DNA of 64,000 bases from Simplicispira hankyongi. GTDB lineage: Bacteria > Pseudomonadota > Gammaproteobacteria > Burkholderiales > Burkholderiaceae_C. Made by a program: the position numbers and the translations under genes. Each line of letters starts with the position of its first letter. Position 1 is the stretch's first letter. Below the pieces are notes generated by a model, which saw only the letters and a list, made by a program, of their open reading frames with translations, did no database searches and was not told the DNA's origin. This document shows positions 27,873 through 35,918 of this stretch, in pieces. The stretch lies in contig NZ_QXJC01000001.1 of the NCBI RefSeq assembly GCF_003570885.1, positions 310,001 through 374,000 of the forward strand. The letters run 5' to 3'.

Positions 27873-28534
27873 GGCGGCGCGGTGTGATCAGTCTGTGCGC
27901 GCTGCTCGTGATGCCGGCAGCACGAGCAGGCTCGTTCGAGGACTTTTTTGCCGCCATCCAGCGCGACGATGCGAGCACCGTACAAGATTTGCTGCGCCGG
28001 GGCTTCGACCCCAACAGCCTCGATACCCGCGGCACCCCTGGTCTGTCCGTTGCTCTGCAGGCCGATGCGCTGCGCGTGGCCGCTGTCCTGATTCGCGCCC
28101 CCGAGACGAACGTCAATCTGCGCAATGCCCATCAGGAAACCCCTTTGATGTTTGCAGCGCTGCGCGGCCAACTGGAGATGGCACGCGCGCTGATTGCCCG
28201 TGACGCCGATATCAACCACCCGGGTTGGACCCCACTGCACTATGCAGCGTCAGGATCGAGCAAGTACCAAACGGACATTATTTCCCTGCTGCTGGAGCAT
28301 TCCGCCTATATCGACGCGGCATCGCCCAACGGCAGCACGCCGCTGATGATGGCCGCACAGTACGGCACCAGCGAATCGGTGGCACTGCTGCTGAGCGAGG
28401 GGGCCGACCCGTCGCTGCGCAACCAGTTGCGGCTCTCTGCGGTGGATTTCGCGCTGCGCGCCGAACGCAAGGATGTGGCGCAAAGCATTGCCGACGCGAT
28501 TCGCAGGCGCCAGCCGCAGCGCGGACACTGGTAG
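27866..28534 (+). CDS. secreted ankyrin-repeat protein
   Basis: 222 residues. A signal peptide (hydrophobic 6-18, cut after ARA) precedes four to five ankyrin repeats: [52 protein letters not shown] and [20 protein letters not shown]. Likely a periplasmic protein-binding scaffold. It overlaps tatD by 7 nt, and this tatD-ankyrin pairing suggests only co-transcription. No catalytic part. Converges on msbA with a 12-nt gap. Confidence 0.85.
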   Translation: MLGRRGVISLCALLVMPAARAGSFEDFFAAIQRDDASTVQDLLRRGFDPNSLDTRGTPGLSVALQADALRVAAVLIRAPETNVNLRNAHQETPLMFAALRGQLEMARALIARDADINHPGWTPLHYAASGSSKYQTDIISLLLEHSAYIDAASPNGSTPLMMAAQYGTSESVALLLSEGADPSLRNQLRLSAVDFALRAERKDVAQSIADAIRRRQPQRGHW

Positions 28535-28546
28535 CGCTGGCTTTGT

Positions 28547-30346
28547 TTACGCGCCCGGGGTAGGCCGCGACTGGAGGCGGGCGTACAAGCCTTCCATTGC
28601 CATCAATTCCTGGTGCGTGCCTTGCTCGACGATATGGCCGCGGTCCATGACGACCACGCGGTCGGCGTGTTCGATGGTTGAGAGCCGGTGGGCAATCACG
28701 ATGGTGGTTCGCCCCTGCATCAACCGGGCCAGCGCGTCCTGCACCAGCCTCTCGGACTCGGTATCCAGCGCCGACGTGGCTTCGTCCAGGATGAGAATGG
28801 GCGCATCCTTGTAGAGCGCCCGAGCGATCGCCAGGCGCTGGCGCTGGCCGCCGGAGAGTTGCGTCGCGTTGTGGCCCACGGGTGTGTCCATGCCCTGCGG
28901 CAAGCCCGCCACATGCTCGGCCAAGTTGGCTGCGGCAAGGCAGCTCTGTACGCGCGCCCTGTCCGGGGCGGCGCCCAGTGCGACGTTGGCCGCCAGCGTA
29001 TCGTTGAACATCACCACGTCCTGGCTGACAAAGGCAAACTGCGCGCGCAAGCTGGCCAGATCCCAAGTCTCCAGCGCGTGGCCATCGAGCAGCACCTGGC
29101 CAGCATCGCAAGCGACAAAGCGCGGCAGCAGATTGGCCAGCGTGGTTTTTCCAGCGCCCGAGGGGCCCACCAACGCGACGATTTCACCCGGACGCACGGT
29201 AAAGCTCACGCGGTCGAGCGCTGGAGGGCGGTCGACTGCAAACGTCACACTCACGTTGTCGAATGCGATGGCGCCCTGGGCCCGTTCGCTGGTGTGGCTG
29301 CCGCCTGTTTCAGCGGGTGTTTCGCCAAGCAAGAACAAGCCACGCTCCAATGCGGCGACCCCGCGTGTGATCGGATTGGCCACATCGGCCAAGCGGCGAA
29401 TGGGGGCAATCAACATCAGCATGGCGGTGATAAAGGCCACAAACCCGCCCACGGTCACCTCTTTCGCCACCGCTGCTTGCCCCTGGCTTTGCCAAAGTGC
29501 TGTGCAGATCACCGCCGAGAGCGCCGCGGCAGCCAGTAACTGGGTGAGGGGTGTCATCGCGGCAGAAGCGATGGTGGCCTTGATGGCCAAGCCGCGCAGG
29601 TTGCGGCTGAGCACGCCAAAACGCTCTGACTGGCCTGCTTGCGCCGCATGCAGCCGCACCATGCGGTGCGCCAGCACGTTTTCTTCGACCACGTAGGCGA
29701 GGGCATCGGTCGCTTGCTGGCTGGTCTTGGTGATGCGGTATAGCCGGCGCGAGAGGGTCTTCATGATCCAGGCCACGCCCGGCACTACCACGCCGACGAT
29801 CAGAGTGAGCTGCCAGTTGAGGTACAGCAGGTACATCAGCAGCGCGATCAGCGTGAAGCCGTCGCGCGAAAGCCCGAGCAGTGCCTGCACCAGCAGGGTG
29901 GCCCCGGTTTGCACTTCGTACACCACCGTATTGGAGAGCATGCTTGCCGACTGGCGCGAAAACAGCCCCATGTCGGCTGCCAGCAAGCGCGCAAACAAGG
30001 TCTGGCGAAGGATCAGCATGCCTTCGTTCGCAATGCGTGCCAGCGCGTATTGCCCGACAAACTGGGCCATTCCTCGCACCAAGAACACCCCCATGATCGC
30101 AAGCGGCACCACCCACAGCTGGAGGTTGCCCTGTGTAAACCCTCGATCAAGCAAGGGCTTGAGCAGCGCAGGAATCAATGGCTCTGTGACGGCGCCCACC
30201 ACGGTCGCCACCACCGCCACGCTCCAGGCAAGGCGTTGGCCTTGAAAATAGCCGGAAAGACGCGACAGGCGCGCCAGTAGCGATGCAGGGGCCACTTCGG
30301 GCGGGCGATTTTTCGGCGCCGCAGGGGCGTGGTCGGTAGAGGGCAT
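28547..30346 (-). CDS. msbA: lipid A export ABC transporter, ATPase and permease
   Basis: 599 residues, full MsbA length. Six membrane helices are followed by the nucleotide-binding domain with Walker [19 protein letters not shown], signature [18 protein letters not shown], Walker [15 protein letters not shown] and the H-loop [10 protein letters not shown]. It flips core lipid A across the inner membrane. The N-terminal 20 residues are Pro/Ala-rich. It faces tolB divergently across ~117 bp, so both envelope genes may share a promoter region. No lpxK follows it here. Confidence 0.9.
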   Translation of the reverse strand: MPSTDHAPAAPKNRPPEVAPASLLARLSRLSGYFQGQRLAWSVAVVATVVGAVTEPLIPALLKPLLDRGFTQGNLQLWVVPLAIMGVFLVRGMAQFVGQYALARIANEGMLILRQTLFARLLAADMGLFSRQSASMLSNTVVYEVQTGATLLVQALLGLSRDGFTLIALLMYLLYLNWQLTLIVGVVVPGVAWIMKTLSRRLYRITKTSQQATDALAYVVEENVLAHRMVRLHAAQAGQSERFGVLSRNLRGLAIKATIASAAMTPLTQLLAAAALSAVICTALWQSQGQAAVAKEVTVGGFVAFITAMLMLIAPIRRLADVANPITRGVAALERGLFLLGETPAETGGSHTSERAQGAIAFDNVSVTFAVDRPPALDRVSFTVRPGEIVALVGPSGAGKTTLANLLPRFVACDAGQVLLDGHALETWDLASLRAQFAFVSQDVVMFNDTLAANVALGAAPDRARVQSCLAAANLAEHVAGLPQGMDTPVGHNATQLSGGQRQRLAIARALYKDAPILILDEATSALDTESERLVQDALARLMQGRTTIVIAHRLSTIEHADRVVVMDRGHIVEQGTHQELMAMEGLYARLQSRPTPGA

Positions 30347-30463
30347 GGGCTGGCAATTCTACTTTTTGCGGCCCTGCCAACGATTTGTGACAGGGAAGCG
30401 TGCTCGCAGTGTGTAACATTCATACCTGACAGCCGTCTCCTGAACGGCTGCTGCCTTTTGCGA

Positions 30464-31771
30464 ATGACACTCCAAAGCTCTCATCCCCCCTCCTTTTTCG
30501 CGCCGTCCCGGCGTCTCCTGCTTGCCGGCCTCGGCGCAGTGGCCACCCTGCCTGCACTGGCCCAGTTTCGTGTCGAAGTCTCGGGCGTGGGCCTGACGCA
30601 ACTGCCTATTGCCATTGCACCGTTTCGCGGCGAAGCCCAGGCACCCCAAAAAGCCGCTGCCATCGTCCAGGCCGACCTGGAGCGCAGTGGCCAGTTTCGT
30701 GCGGTCGACACCACCGGGGCCCTGCTGGACGAGACCAGCAGGCCGGACGTCGCACTGTGGCGACAAAAGGCTGCCGATTCCCTGGTCAGCGGCAGCATGA
30801 CGCGTCTGGCCGATGGGCGCTACGACGTGCGCTTTCGCCTGTGGGACGTGGTGCGTGGGCAAGATTTGGGCGGCCAGAGTTATGTGGTGGTGCAGGCCGA
30901 CCTGCGACTGGTCGCCCACCGCATTGCCGACTTCGTCTATGAAAAGCTCACCGGCGAGAAGGGCATTTTCTCGACGCGCCTGGCCTATGTAACCAAGACT
31001 GGCTCGCGCTACACCTTGTGGGTGGCCGATGCCGATGGCGAAAATGCGCAGGCTGCGCTCGCCAGCCCCGAGCCTATTATTTCGCCGGCCTGGTCGCCCA
31101 GTGGTGGGCAAATTGCCTATGTGTCCTTCGAATCGCGCAAGCCCGTGGTGTACGTGCACGACGTCGCGAGCGGCCGCCGCCGGCTGATTGCCAACTTCCG
31201 CGGTTCGAACAGCGCGCCGGCCTGGGCTCCCGACGGCCGCAGTCTGGCGGTGACGCTCAGCCGCGATGGAAATTCACAGCTGTACACCATCGACGCCAAC
31301 GGTGGCGAACCGCGCCGCCTCATGCAGAGCTCCGGTATCGACACCGAGCCGGTGTATTCGGCCGATGGGAAAAGCATTTATTTCGTCAGCGACCGCGGTG
31401 GCGCACCGCAAATCTACCGTGTGCCCGTATCGGGCGGTGCGCCAGAGCGCATCACTTTCGACGGCAGCTACAACATCTCGCCCGCACTCAGCCCGGACGG
31501 GCACTGGCTGGCCTACATCTCCCGTATGAGCGGAGCCTTCAAGCTTCACGTGATGGATTTGACCAATGGCACCGTGCGCTCGATCACCGACTCCAATGCC
31601 GACGAGAGCCCCAGCTTTGCACCCAACAGCCGCTTAATCGTGTACGCCACCCAGCAACAGGGCCGTGAATCGCTCATGACCACCACGCTCGACGGCAAGA
31701 TCAAAGCGCGTCTGGCAGGGCAGAGTGGCGACATTCGTGAGCCAGACTGGGGTCCGTTCCAGAAACAATGA
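30464..31771 (+). CDS. tolB: Tol-Pal system beta-propeller protein TolB
   Basis: 435 residues, periplasmic. Signal sequence with Arg-Arg before the hydrophobic core ([20 protein letters not shown]). N-terminal TolB domain ([39 protein letters not shown]), then WD40-like propeller blades with repeated [56 protein letters not shown] and [20 protein letters not shown]. It links Pal to TolA during outer-membrane constriction. tolQRA are not upstream: the next gene is divergent msbA. pal follows after 43 nt. Confidence 0.95.
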   Translation: MTLQSSHPPSFFAPSRRLLLAGLGAVATLPALAQFRVEVSGVGLTQLPIAIAPFRGEAQAPQKAAAIVQADLERSGQFRAVDTTGALLDETSRPDVALWRQKAADSLVSGSMTRLADGRYDVRFRLWDVVRGQDLGGQSYVVVQADLRLVAHRIADFVYEKLTGEKGIFSTRLAYVTKTGSRYTLWVADADGENAQAALASPEPIISPAWSPSGGQIAYVSFESRKPVVYVHDVASGRRRLIANFRGSNSAPAWAPDGRSLAVTLSRDGNSQLYTIDANGGEPRRLMQSSGIDTEPVYSADGKSIYFVSDRGGAPQIYRVPVSGGAPERITFDGSYNISPALSPDGHWLAYISRMSGAFKLHVMDLTNGTVRSITDSNADESPSFAPNSRLIVYATQQQGRESLMTTTLDGKIKARLAGQSGDIREPDWGPFQKQ

Positions 31772-31814
31772 ACTTTATTCAATTCACCTCTATCGATATT
31801 TCAGGAGCATTCAC

Positions 31815-32351
31815 ATGATCAAACGCGTTTCCTTTCTTGCAGCAGCCCTTGTGGTGCTGGCAGGATGCAGTTCGGGTGTAGACCTCGACAACGTTCCGGT
31901 AACCGACAAATCGGGTGCCGCGCTTGCCACGGGCAATGGTGCCAATTCCGGCAATGCAGGCCAGAGCGGGGTTCAAGGGGTTGATCTCAACGCCTCCGCG
32001 CGGGATGCCGCCGGCCCGGTGGGGGTTGCACGCGTCATTTACTTTGACTACGACAGCTACGTCATCAAGCCCGAGTTCCAGTCGCTCATCGAAGGCCATG
32101 CACGCTTTTTGAAAGCCAACACCGCACGCAAGCTGGTGATTGAAGGCAATACCGACCAGCGTGGTGGCAGCGAATACAACCTGGCACTTGGCCAGAAGCG
32201 TTCTGAGGCCGTGCGCCGTGCGCTGGCTCTTTTGGGCGTACCCGATAGCCAGATGGAGGCGGTGAGCTTTGGCAAGGAAAAGCCCGCGGTCGATGCCATG
32301 AACGAAGAGGCCTACGCGAAGAACCGCCGCGCTGAACTCGTCTACCGCTAA
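31815..32351 (+). CDS. pal: peptidoglycan-associated lipoprotein
   Basis: 178 residues. Lipobox LVVLAGCSSG (Cys18). A Gly/Asn/Ala-rich linker runs to about 65. The OmpA-like domain has IYFDYDSYVIKPEFQSLIEG, ARKLVIEGNTDQRGGSEYNL, ALGQKRSEAVRRAL and the terminal NRRAELVYR, which bind meso-diaminopimelate. CAGGAG lies before the ATG. cpoB starts 3 nt after the stop. Confidence 0.96.
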   Translation: MIKRVSFLAAALVVLAGCSSGVDLDNVPVTDKSGAALATGNGANSGNAGQSGVQGVDLNASARDAAGPVGVARVIYFDYDSYVIKPEFQSLIEGHARFLKANTARKLVIEGNTDQRGGSEYNLALGQKRSEAVRRALALLGVPDSQMEAVSFGKEKPAVDAMNEEAYAKNRRAELVYR

Positions 32352-32354
32352 GCA

Positions 32355-33143
32355 ATGATCCCCAAGCGAAACCTAGGCCCTGCTGTCGCGCTTGCCTGCG
32401 TGCTGGTGGGGAGCCTTGCTGCCCCGGCCCACGCTGCACTGTTTGATGATGACGAGGCGCGGCGCGCGATCATCGAATTGCGCCAACGCATCGACACGCT
32501 GCAACAATCGAACCAGCGCGCTGGTGACGATTTGCGTCGATCGGGCGAAGATTCGGCGCAATTGCGCCGCAGCCTGCTCGACCTGCAGACCCAGATCGAG
32601 GGCCTGCAGGTGCAAATAGCCAAACTGCGCGGGCAGAACGAGCAACTGGTGCGCGACGTGTCCGAGTTGCAACAGCACCAGAAAGAAATTTCGCAGGGAG
32701 TGGACGAGCGCCTGCGCAAGTTCGAACCCAGCAAAGTTACGCTTGATGGGCAGGAGTTTGTCGCAGACCCTGCGGAGACCCAGGACTTCGAGGCCGCCAT
32801 GGCGGTTTTCCGAGCCAGCAAGTTTGCCGATGCGCAGAATTCCTTCGGCGCCTTTATCAGCAAGTACCCGCGCAGCGGCTATGGGCCTTCAGCACGTTTC
32901 TGGCTCGGCAACGCACAGTACGCAACCCGCAACTACAAAGACGCGGTCACCAACTTCAAGACTTTGTTGGCCAATGCGCCCAACCACGCACGCGCACCAG
33001 AAGCAGCACTGTCCATCGCCAACTGCCAGATGGAGCTGAAGGAAACCAAGGGCGCGCGCAAGACCCTTGAAGATCTGATCCGGGTCTATCCAAGCTCGGA
33101 AGCCGCAGCGACTGCCAAAGAGCGGTTGGCGCGCATGAAGTGA
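32355..33143 (+). CDS. cpoB: Tol-Pal-associated cell division coordinator CpoB (YbgF)
   Basis: 262 residues. Signal peptide to about 25 (ends AHAAL), a coiled coil from ~30 to 115 (heptads such as ELRQRIDTLQQSNQ and LRGQNEQLVRDVSELQQHQK), and a C-terminal TPR domain with FEAAMAVFRASKFADAQNSF, RFWLGNAQYATRNYKDAVTN, and ALSIANCQMELKETKGARKT. It couples peptidoglycan synthesis by PBP1B to Tol during division. Its stop overlaps the GTG of tcdA. Confidence 0.93.
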   Translation: MIPKRNLGPAVALACVLVGSLAAPAHAALFDDDEARRAIIELRQRIDTLQQSNQRAGDDLRRSGEDSAQLRRSLLDLQTQIEGLQVQIAKLRGQNEQLVRDVSELQQHQKEISQGVDERLRKFEPSKVTLDGQEFVADPAETQDFEAAMAVFRASKFADAQNSFGAFISKYPRSGYGPSARFWLGNAQYATRNYKDAVTNFKTLLANAPNHARAPEAALSIANCQMELKETKGARKTLEDLIRVYPSSEAAATAKERLARMK

Positions 33144-33934
33144 CCACCAACAGGCTCGCAAGCAGGGAGCCGGACCTGCAGCGGCGATTTGGCGGGCTTG
33201 ATCGCTTGTATGGGGTTGCTGGTGCGCGCCGAATATCCGGCGCCCATGTCGTGGTGGTCGGCATTGGCGGTGTCGGCTCGTGGACAGCAGAAGCACTGGC
33301 TCGCAGTGGGGTGTCCCGAATCACGTTGATCGACCTGGACCATATTGCCGAGTCGAACGTGAATCGGCAAATCCATGCTCTGGACGCCACGTTTGGTCAA
33401 GCCAAGGTGCAGGCGATGCGCGAACGGATTGCCGGCATCCACCCGGGTTGCGACGTGCACTGTGTTGAGGAATTCGTGGAACCCGCCAACTGGCCAGCCT
33501 TGTTGGGCGATGTCTCCGTTGACGGGGTCATCGACGCCTGCGACCAAGTGCGCGCCAAGACTGCCATGGCCGCCTGGGCGCGCGACTGCGGAACGCTCTT
33601 CATCGCCTCTGGAGCTGCCGGAGGCAAGCGCTTGGCCCACAAAGTGGAAGTGGCAGACCTCGCGCAGGTGACACACGACCCTTTGCTGGCACAGCTTCGT
33701 TACCGCTTGCGCAAGCACCACGCGGCACCGCGCGGGGCGGATCAGAGAATTGGCACCCATTGCGTATTCAGCCGTGAAACAGTTTTGCAACCCGATACCT
33801 CATGCAATGCGCAAAGTGACGGCTCGCTCAACTGCCACGGTTACGGCTCCACTGTGGCAGTGACAGCGACTTTTGGCATGTGCGCCGCAGGTTGGATGCT
33901 GGATGCGCTGGCAAAGCGCGAGAAAAATGTATAA
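33140..33934 (+). CDS. tcdA: tRNA threonylcarbamoyladenosine dehydratase
   Basis: 264 residues. ThiF/E1-like adenylating enzyme that cyclises t6A37 of tRNA. Seen: RRFGGLDRLYGVAGARRISG, nucleotide loop VVVGIGGVGSWTAEALARSG, DLDHIAESNVNRQIHAL, CDQVRAKTAMAAWARDC and the late GTHCVFSRE. GTG start, GTGA overlap with cpoB. The -10 box of the tRNA-Lys promoter overlaps its last codons, and the tRNA itself is a substrate class of such enzymes only when it decodes ANN codons, as Lys-AAA does. Confidence 0.92.
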   Translation: MTTNRLASREPDLQRRFGGLDRLYGVAGARRISGAHVVVVGIGGVGSWTAEALARSGVSRITLIDLDHIAESNVNRQIHALDATFGQAKVQAMRERIAGIHPGCDVHCVEEFVEPANWPALLGDVSVDGVIDACDQVRAKTAMAAWARDCGTLFIASGAAGGKRLAHKVEVADLAQVTHDPLLAQLRYRLRKHHAAPRGADQRIGTHCVFSRETVLQPDTSCNAQSDGSLNCHGYGSTVAVTATFGMCAAGWMLDALAKREKNV

Positions 33935-33935
33935 T
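33908..33935 (+). promoter_or_regulatory. promoter of tRNA-Lys
   Basis: A perfect TATAAT (33930-33935) straddles the stop codon of tcdA, with a weak CTGGCA 16 bp upstream as -35. Transcription would begin near 33943, about 38 nt before the mature tRNA 5' end. Confidence 0.6.
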
Positions 33936-33980
33936 TCAAGGCTTTGCTGCGCAGTGCATTGATACCGTGCAGCAAGAGAT

Positions 33981-34056
33981 GGGACGTTAGCTCAGTTGGT
34001 AGAGCAGCGGACTTTTAATCCGTTTGTCGTGGGTTCGACCCCCGCACGTCCCACCA
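33981..34056 (+). tRNA. tRNA-Lys (anticodon TTT)
   Basis: Full cloverleaf: acceptor GGGACGT/ACGTCCC, D arm GCTC/GAGC, anticodon stem GCGGA/TCCGT around loop CTTTTAA (anticodon TTT), T arm GTGGG/CCCGC with TTCGACC loop, discriminator A and encoded CCA. Length 76. Confidence 0.97.
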
Positions 34057-34064
34057 GTAAATTC

Positions 34065-34097
34065 AAGGGCTTAGCCGCAAGGCTAAGCCCTTTGTCT
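34065..34097 (+). terminator. terminator of tRNA-Lys
   Basis: Perfect 12-bp stem AAGGGCTTAGCC/GGCTAAGCCCTT (34065-34076 with 34081-34092), GCAA loop, followed by TGTCTTT. Nine bases after the tRNA CCA end. Confidence 0.88.
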
Positions 34098-34104
34098 TTC
34101 TGGA

Positions 34105-34145
34105 CGTGACGAAAACGTGACCAAATTGACTACGTTTTCATCACG
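34105..34145 (+). repeat. inverted repeat downstream of tRNA-Lys
   Basis: Arms CGTGACGAAAACGT (34105-34118) and ACGTTTTCATCACG (34132-34145) pair with one mismatch over a 13-nt spacer. It lies between the tRNA terminator and the Lrp gene end, and could serve the leftward gene as a terminator or be an old recombination site beside the tRNA. Confidence 0.5.
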
Positions 34146-34181
34146 GACGCGCTGGATTCGGCTCGGCAGCAATCCAACGGC

Positions 34182-34634
34182 TCACCCCAATACGCTGCGC
34201 CGGTCGATTTTGCGGCTGAGCACGATGCTGGTCTGGGTTTTGTGGACGCCGTCCATCTGGCCGATTCGATCAAGCAGGCTGTCGAGTTGCTCGTGGCTGC
34301 TGCAGCGCAGAAATGCAAGGTAGTCGAAGTGGCCACTGACGGCGGACACCTCTTCTACTTCAGCCATACCCGCAAGCATGCGCAACACGGCAGGTGCTGT
34401 TCGCGGCAATACGCTCAAGCTGCACCAGGCACGCACGGTGGCTTGGTCCATGCCCGCACCCAAGCGCACGCCATAGCCTGCAACGACACCAGAGCGCTCC
34501 AAACGCGCAATGCGCGCCACAACGGTGGTGCGGGCCAGACCCAGCTTCCTCGCAAGAGCGGCAGTGCCCTCACGGGCGTTCGCCTGCAGCAGACTCAAGA
34601 GCTGGCGATCGGTGTCGTCCAGAGGTGTGTTCAT
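34182..34634 (-). CDS. Lrp/AsnC family transcriptional regulator
   Basis: 150 residues. N-terminal winged helix (LDDTDRQLLSLLQANAREGT, LGLARTTVVARIARLERSGV) and a RAM/AsnC effector domain (VSAVSGHFDYLAFLRCSSHE, LDRIGQMDGVHKTQTSIVLS). Lrp-type proteins sense amino acids and form octamers. It stands divergent to a saccharopine-dehydrogenase-family gene, the classical setting for a local amino-acid-responsive regulator, and I infer that gene as its target. Confidence 0.9.
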   Translation of the reverse strand: MNTPLDDTDRQLLSLLQANAREGTAALARKLGLARTTVVARIARLERSGVVAGYGVRLGAGMDQATVRAWCSLSVLPRTAPAVLRMLAGMAEVEEVSAVSGHFDYLAFLRCSSHEQLDSLLDRIGQMDGVHKTQTSIVLSRKIDRRSVLG

Positions 34635-34775
34635 ATTTATCGTCGGTTGATTTCGTATTTATGACGAATATAAGCTCATTAATCGACGATTTTTACACTA
34701 CACATTGACACCTCTGGGCCGTAGCATCAAAGCGTGCTGCACGGCAGCGCCACCCCAAAAACAAGGAGACACACC
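34635..34775 (+). promoter_or_regulatory. divergent control region of the Lrp / saccharopine-dehydrogenase pair
   Basis: AT-rich for this genome. Two nested dyads: TTCGT (34652-34656) with ACGAA (34664-34668), and ATCGTCG (34639-34645) with CGACGAT (34684-34690). Both have the symmetry expected of Lrp-family sites. The nested dyads suggest two binding sites on one DNA face. A clear AAGGAGA ribosome site lies just before the rightward ATG. Confidence 0.45.
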
Positions 34776-35882
34776 ATGACCCCCAAACGCCGTTTCATCA
34801 CCATCCTGGGCGCCGGCCATATAGGTTTTGCCATGGCCTTGCTGCTTGCACGCAGCGGCGATTACGACATTCTGGTGGCCGACCGCGATGTGGCGCGCCT
34901 GAAACCAGTTGCTGCGCTGGGCCTGCAAACGCTGGCAATGCCTGACGATGCGGCCTTGCAAACCGCCATTAGTGGCCGCTATGCAGTGCTCAACGCGCTG
35001 CCCTTCCACTGCGCCGTGGGGGTGGCCACGCAGTGTGTGCAAGCAGGCGTGCACTACTTTGACCTGACCGAGGACGTGCAAAGTACCCAGGCCATCCGCG
35101 CCCTGGCCAAGGGTGCGCGCAGCGTGCTCATGCCCCAGTGCGGTCTGGCGCCAGGCTTCATCGGCATTGTCGGACACGATCTGGCACGTCGCTTCGACGA
35201 GCTTCACAGCCTGCGCATGCGCGTGGGCGCACTGCCGCGCTACCCGCAAGGGGCGCTGCGCTACAACCTCACCTGGAGCACCGAGGGCCTGATCAACGAG
35301 TACTGCAACCCCTGCGAGGCCATTGTGGACAGCCAGACCACTACCGTTGCAGCGCTCGACGGCCTGGAGACTTTTGCGCTCGATGGCGTGGAGTACGAGG
35401 CCTTCAACACCTCGGGCGGTCTGGGCACGCTGACCGAAACCCTGGCGGGGCGTGCGCGGCAGGTGGATTACAAGTCCATCCGCTACCCCGGCCATTGCGC
35501 GATTCTTAAACTGTTGCTCAACGACCTGCGCCTGCGCGACCGGCGCGATCTGCTCAAGGAAATTTTCGAGGCCGCCATTCCCACCACCGAGCAGGATGTG
35601 ATCGTGGTGTTCGCCAGCGCCTCGGGCCTGCGCGGCGGGCGGTTGGTGCAAGACTCGTACTCGGCCCGGATTGTGGGCACCGAGGTGGACGGCCACCGGC
35701 TGAGCGCCATCCAGCGCACCACGGCAGCCGGGATCTGCACGGCGCTGGATCTGGTCGCCCAGGGCAAGTTGCCGCAAAAGGGCTTTGTCGGCCAAGAGTC
35801 TGTGGCGCTGCAGGATTTTCTCGGCAACCGGTTTGGTCAGGCCTACGCCACGGAATGCGCGGGGGAGGCCGTGGCCGCATGA
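34776..35882 (+). CDS. saccharopine dehydrogenase family protein
   Basis: 368 residues. Starts with a Rossmann fold ITILGAGHIGFAMALLLARS and DRDVARLKP. The body (AGVHYFDLTEDVQSTQAIRA, MPQCGLAPGFIGIVGHDLAR, KSIRYPGHCAILKLLLND) matches the saccharopine / lysine 6-dehydrogenase family. Likely an NAD(P)-dependent amino-acid dehydrogenase; the Lrp gene opposite supports a lysine or related amino-acid role, by inference only. Its last codons form half of a hairpin shared with the convergent acyl-CoA synthetase gene. Confidence 0.8.
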   Translation: MTPKRRFITILGAGHIGFAMALLLARSGDYDILVADRDVARLKPVAALGLQTLAMPDDAALQTAISGRYAVLNALPFHCAVGVATQCVQAGVHYFDLTEDVQSTQAIRALAKGARSVLMPQCGLAPGFIGIVGHDLARRFDELHSLRMRVGALPRYPQGALRYNLTWSTEGLINEYCNPCEAIVDSQTTTVAALDGLETFALDGVEYEAFNTSGGLGTLTETLAGRARQVDYKSIRYPGHCAILKLLLNDLRLRDRRDLLKEIFEAAIPTTEQDVIVVFASASGLRGGRLVQDSYSARIVGTEVDGHRLSAIQRTTAAGICTALDLVAQGKLPQKGFVGQESVALQDFLGNRFGQAYATECAGEAVAA

Positions 35883-35906
35883 GGCCTTAAGTTCATGCGG
35901 CCACGG
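35869..35906 (+). terminator. bidirectional hairpin between convergent genes
   Basis: Perfect 14-bp stem CCGTGGCCGCATGA / TCATGCGGCCACGG with a 10-nt loop. The 5' arm includes the last four codons and stop of the saccharopine-dehydrogenase gene. The 3' arm lies 13 nt beyond the stop of the leftward gene. No long T-run on either side. Confidence 0.65.
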
Positions 35907-35918
35907 GCAAAGCAGTGC

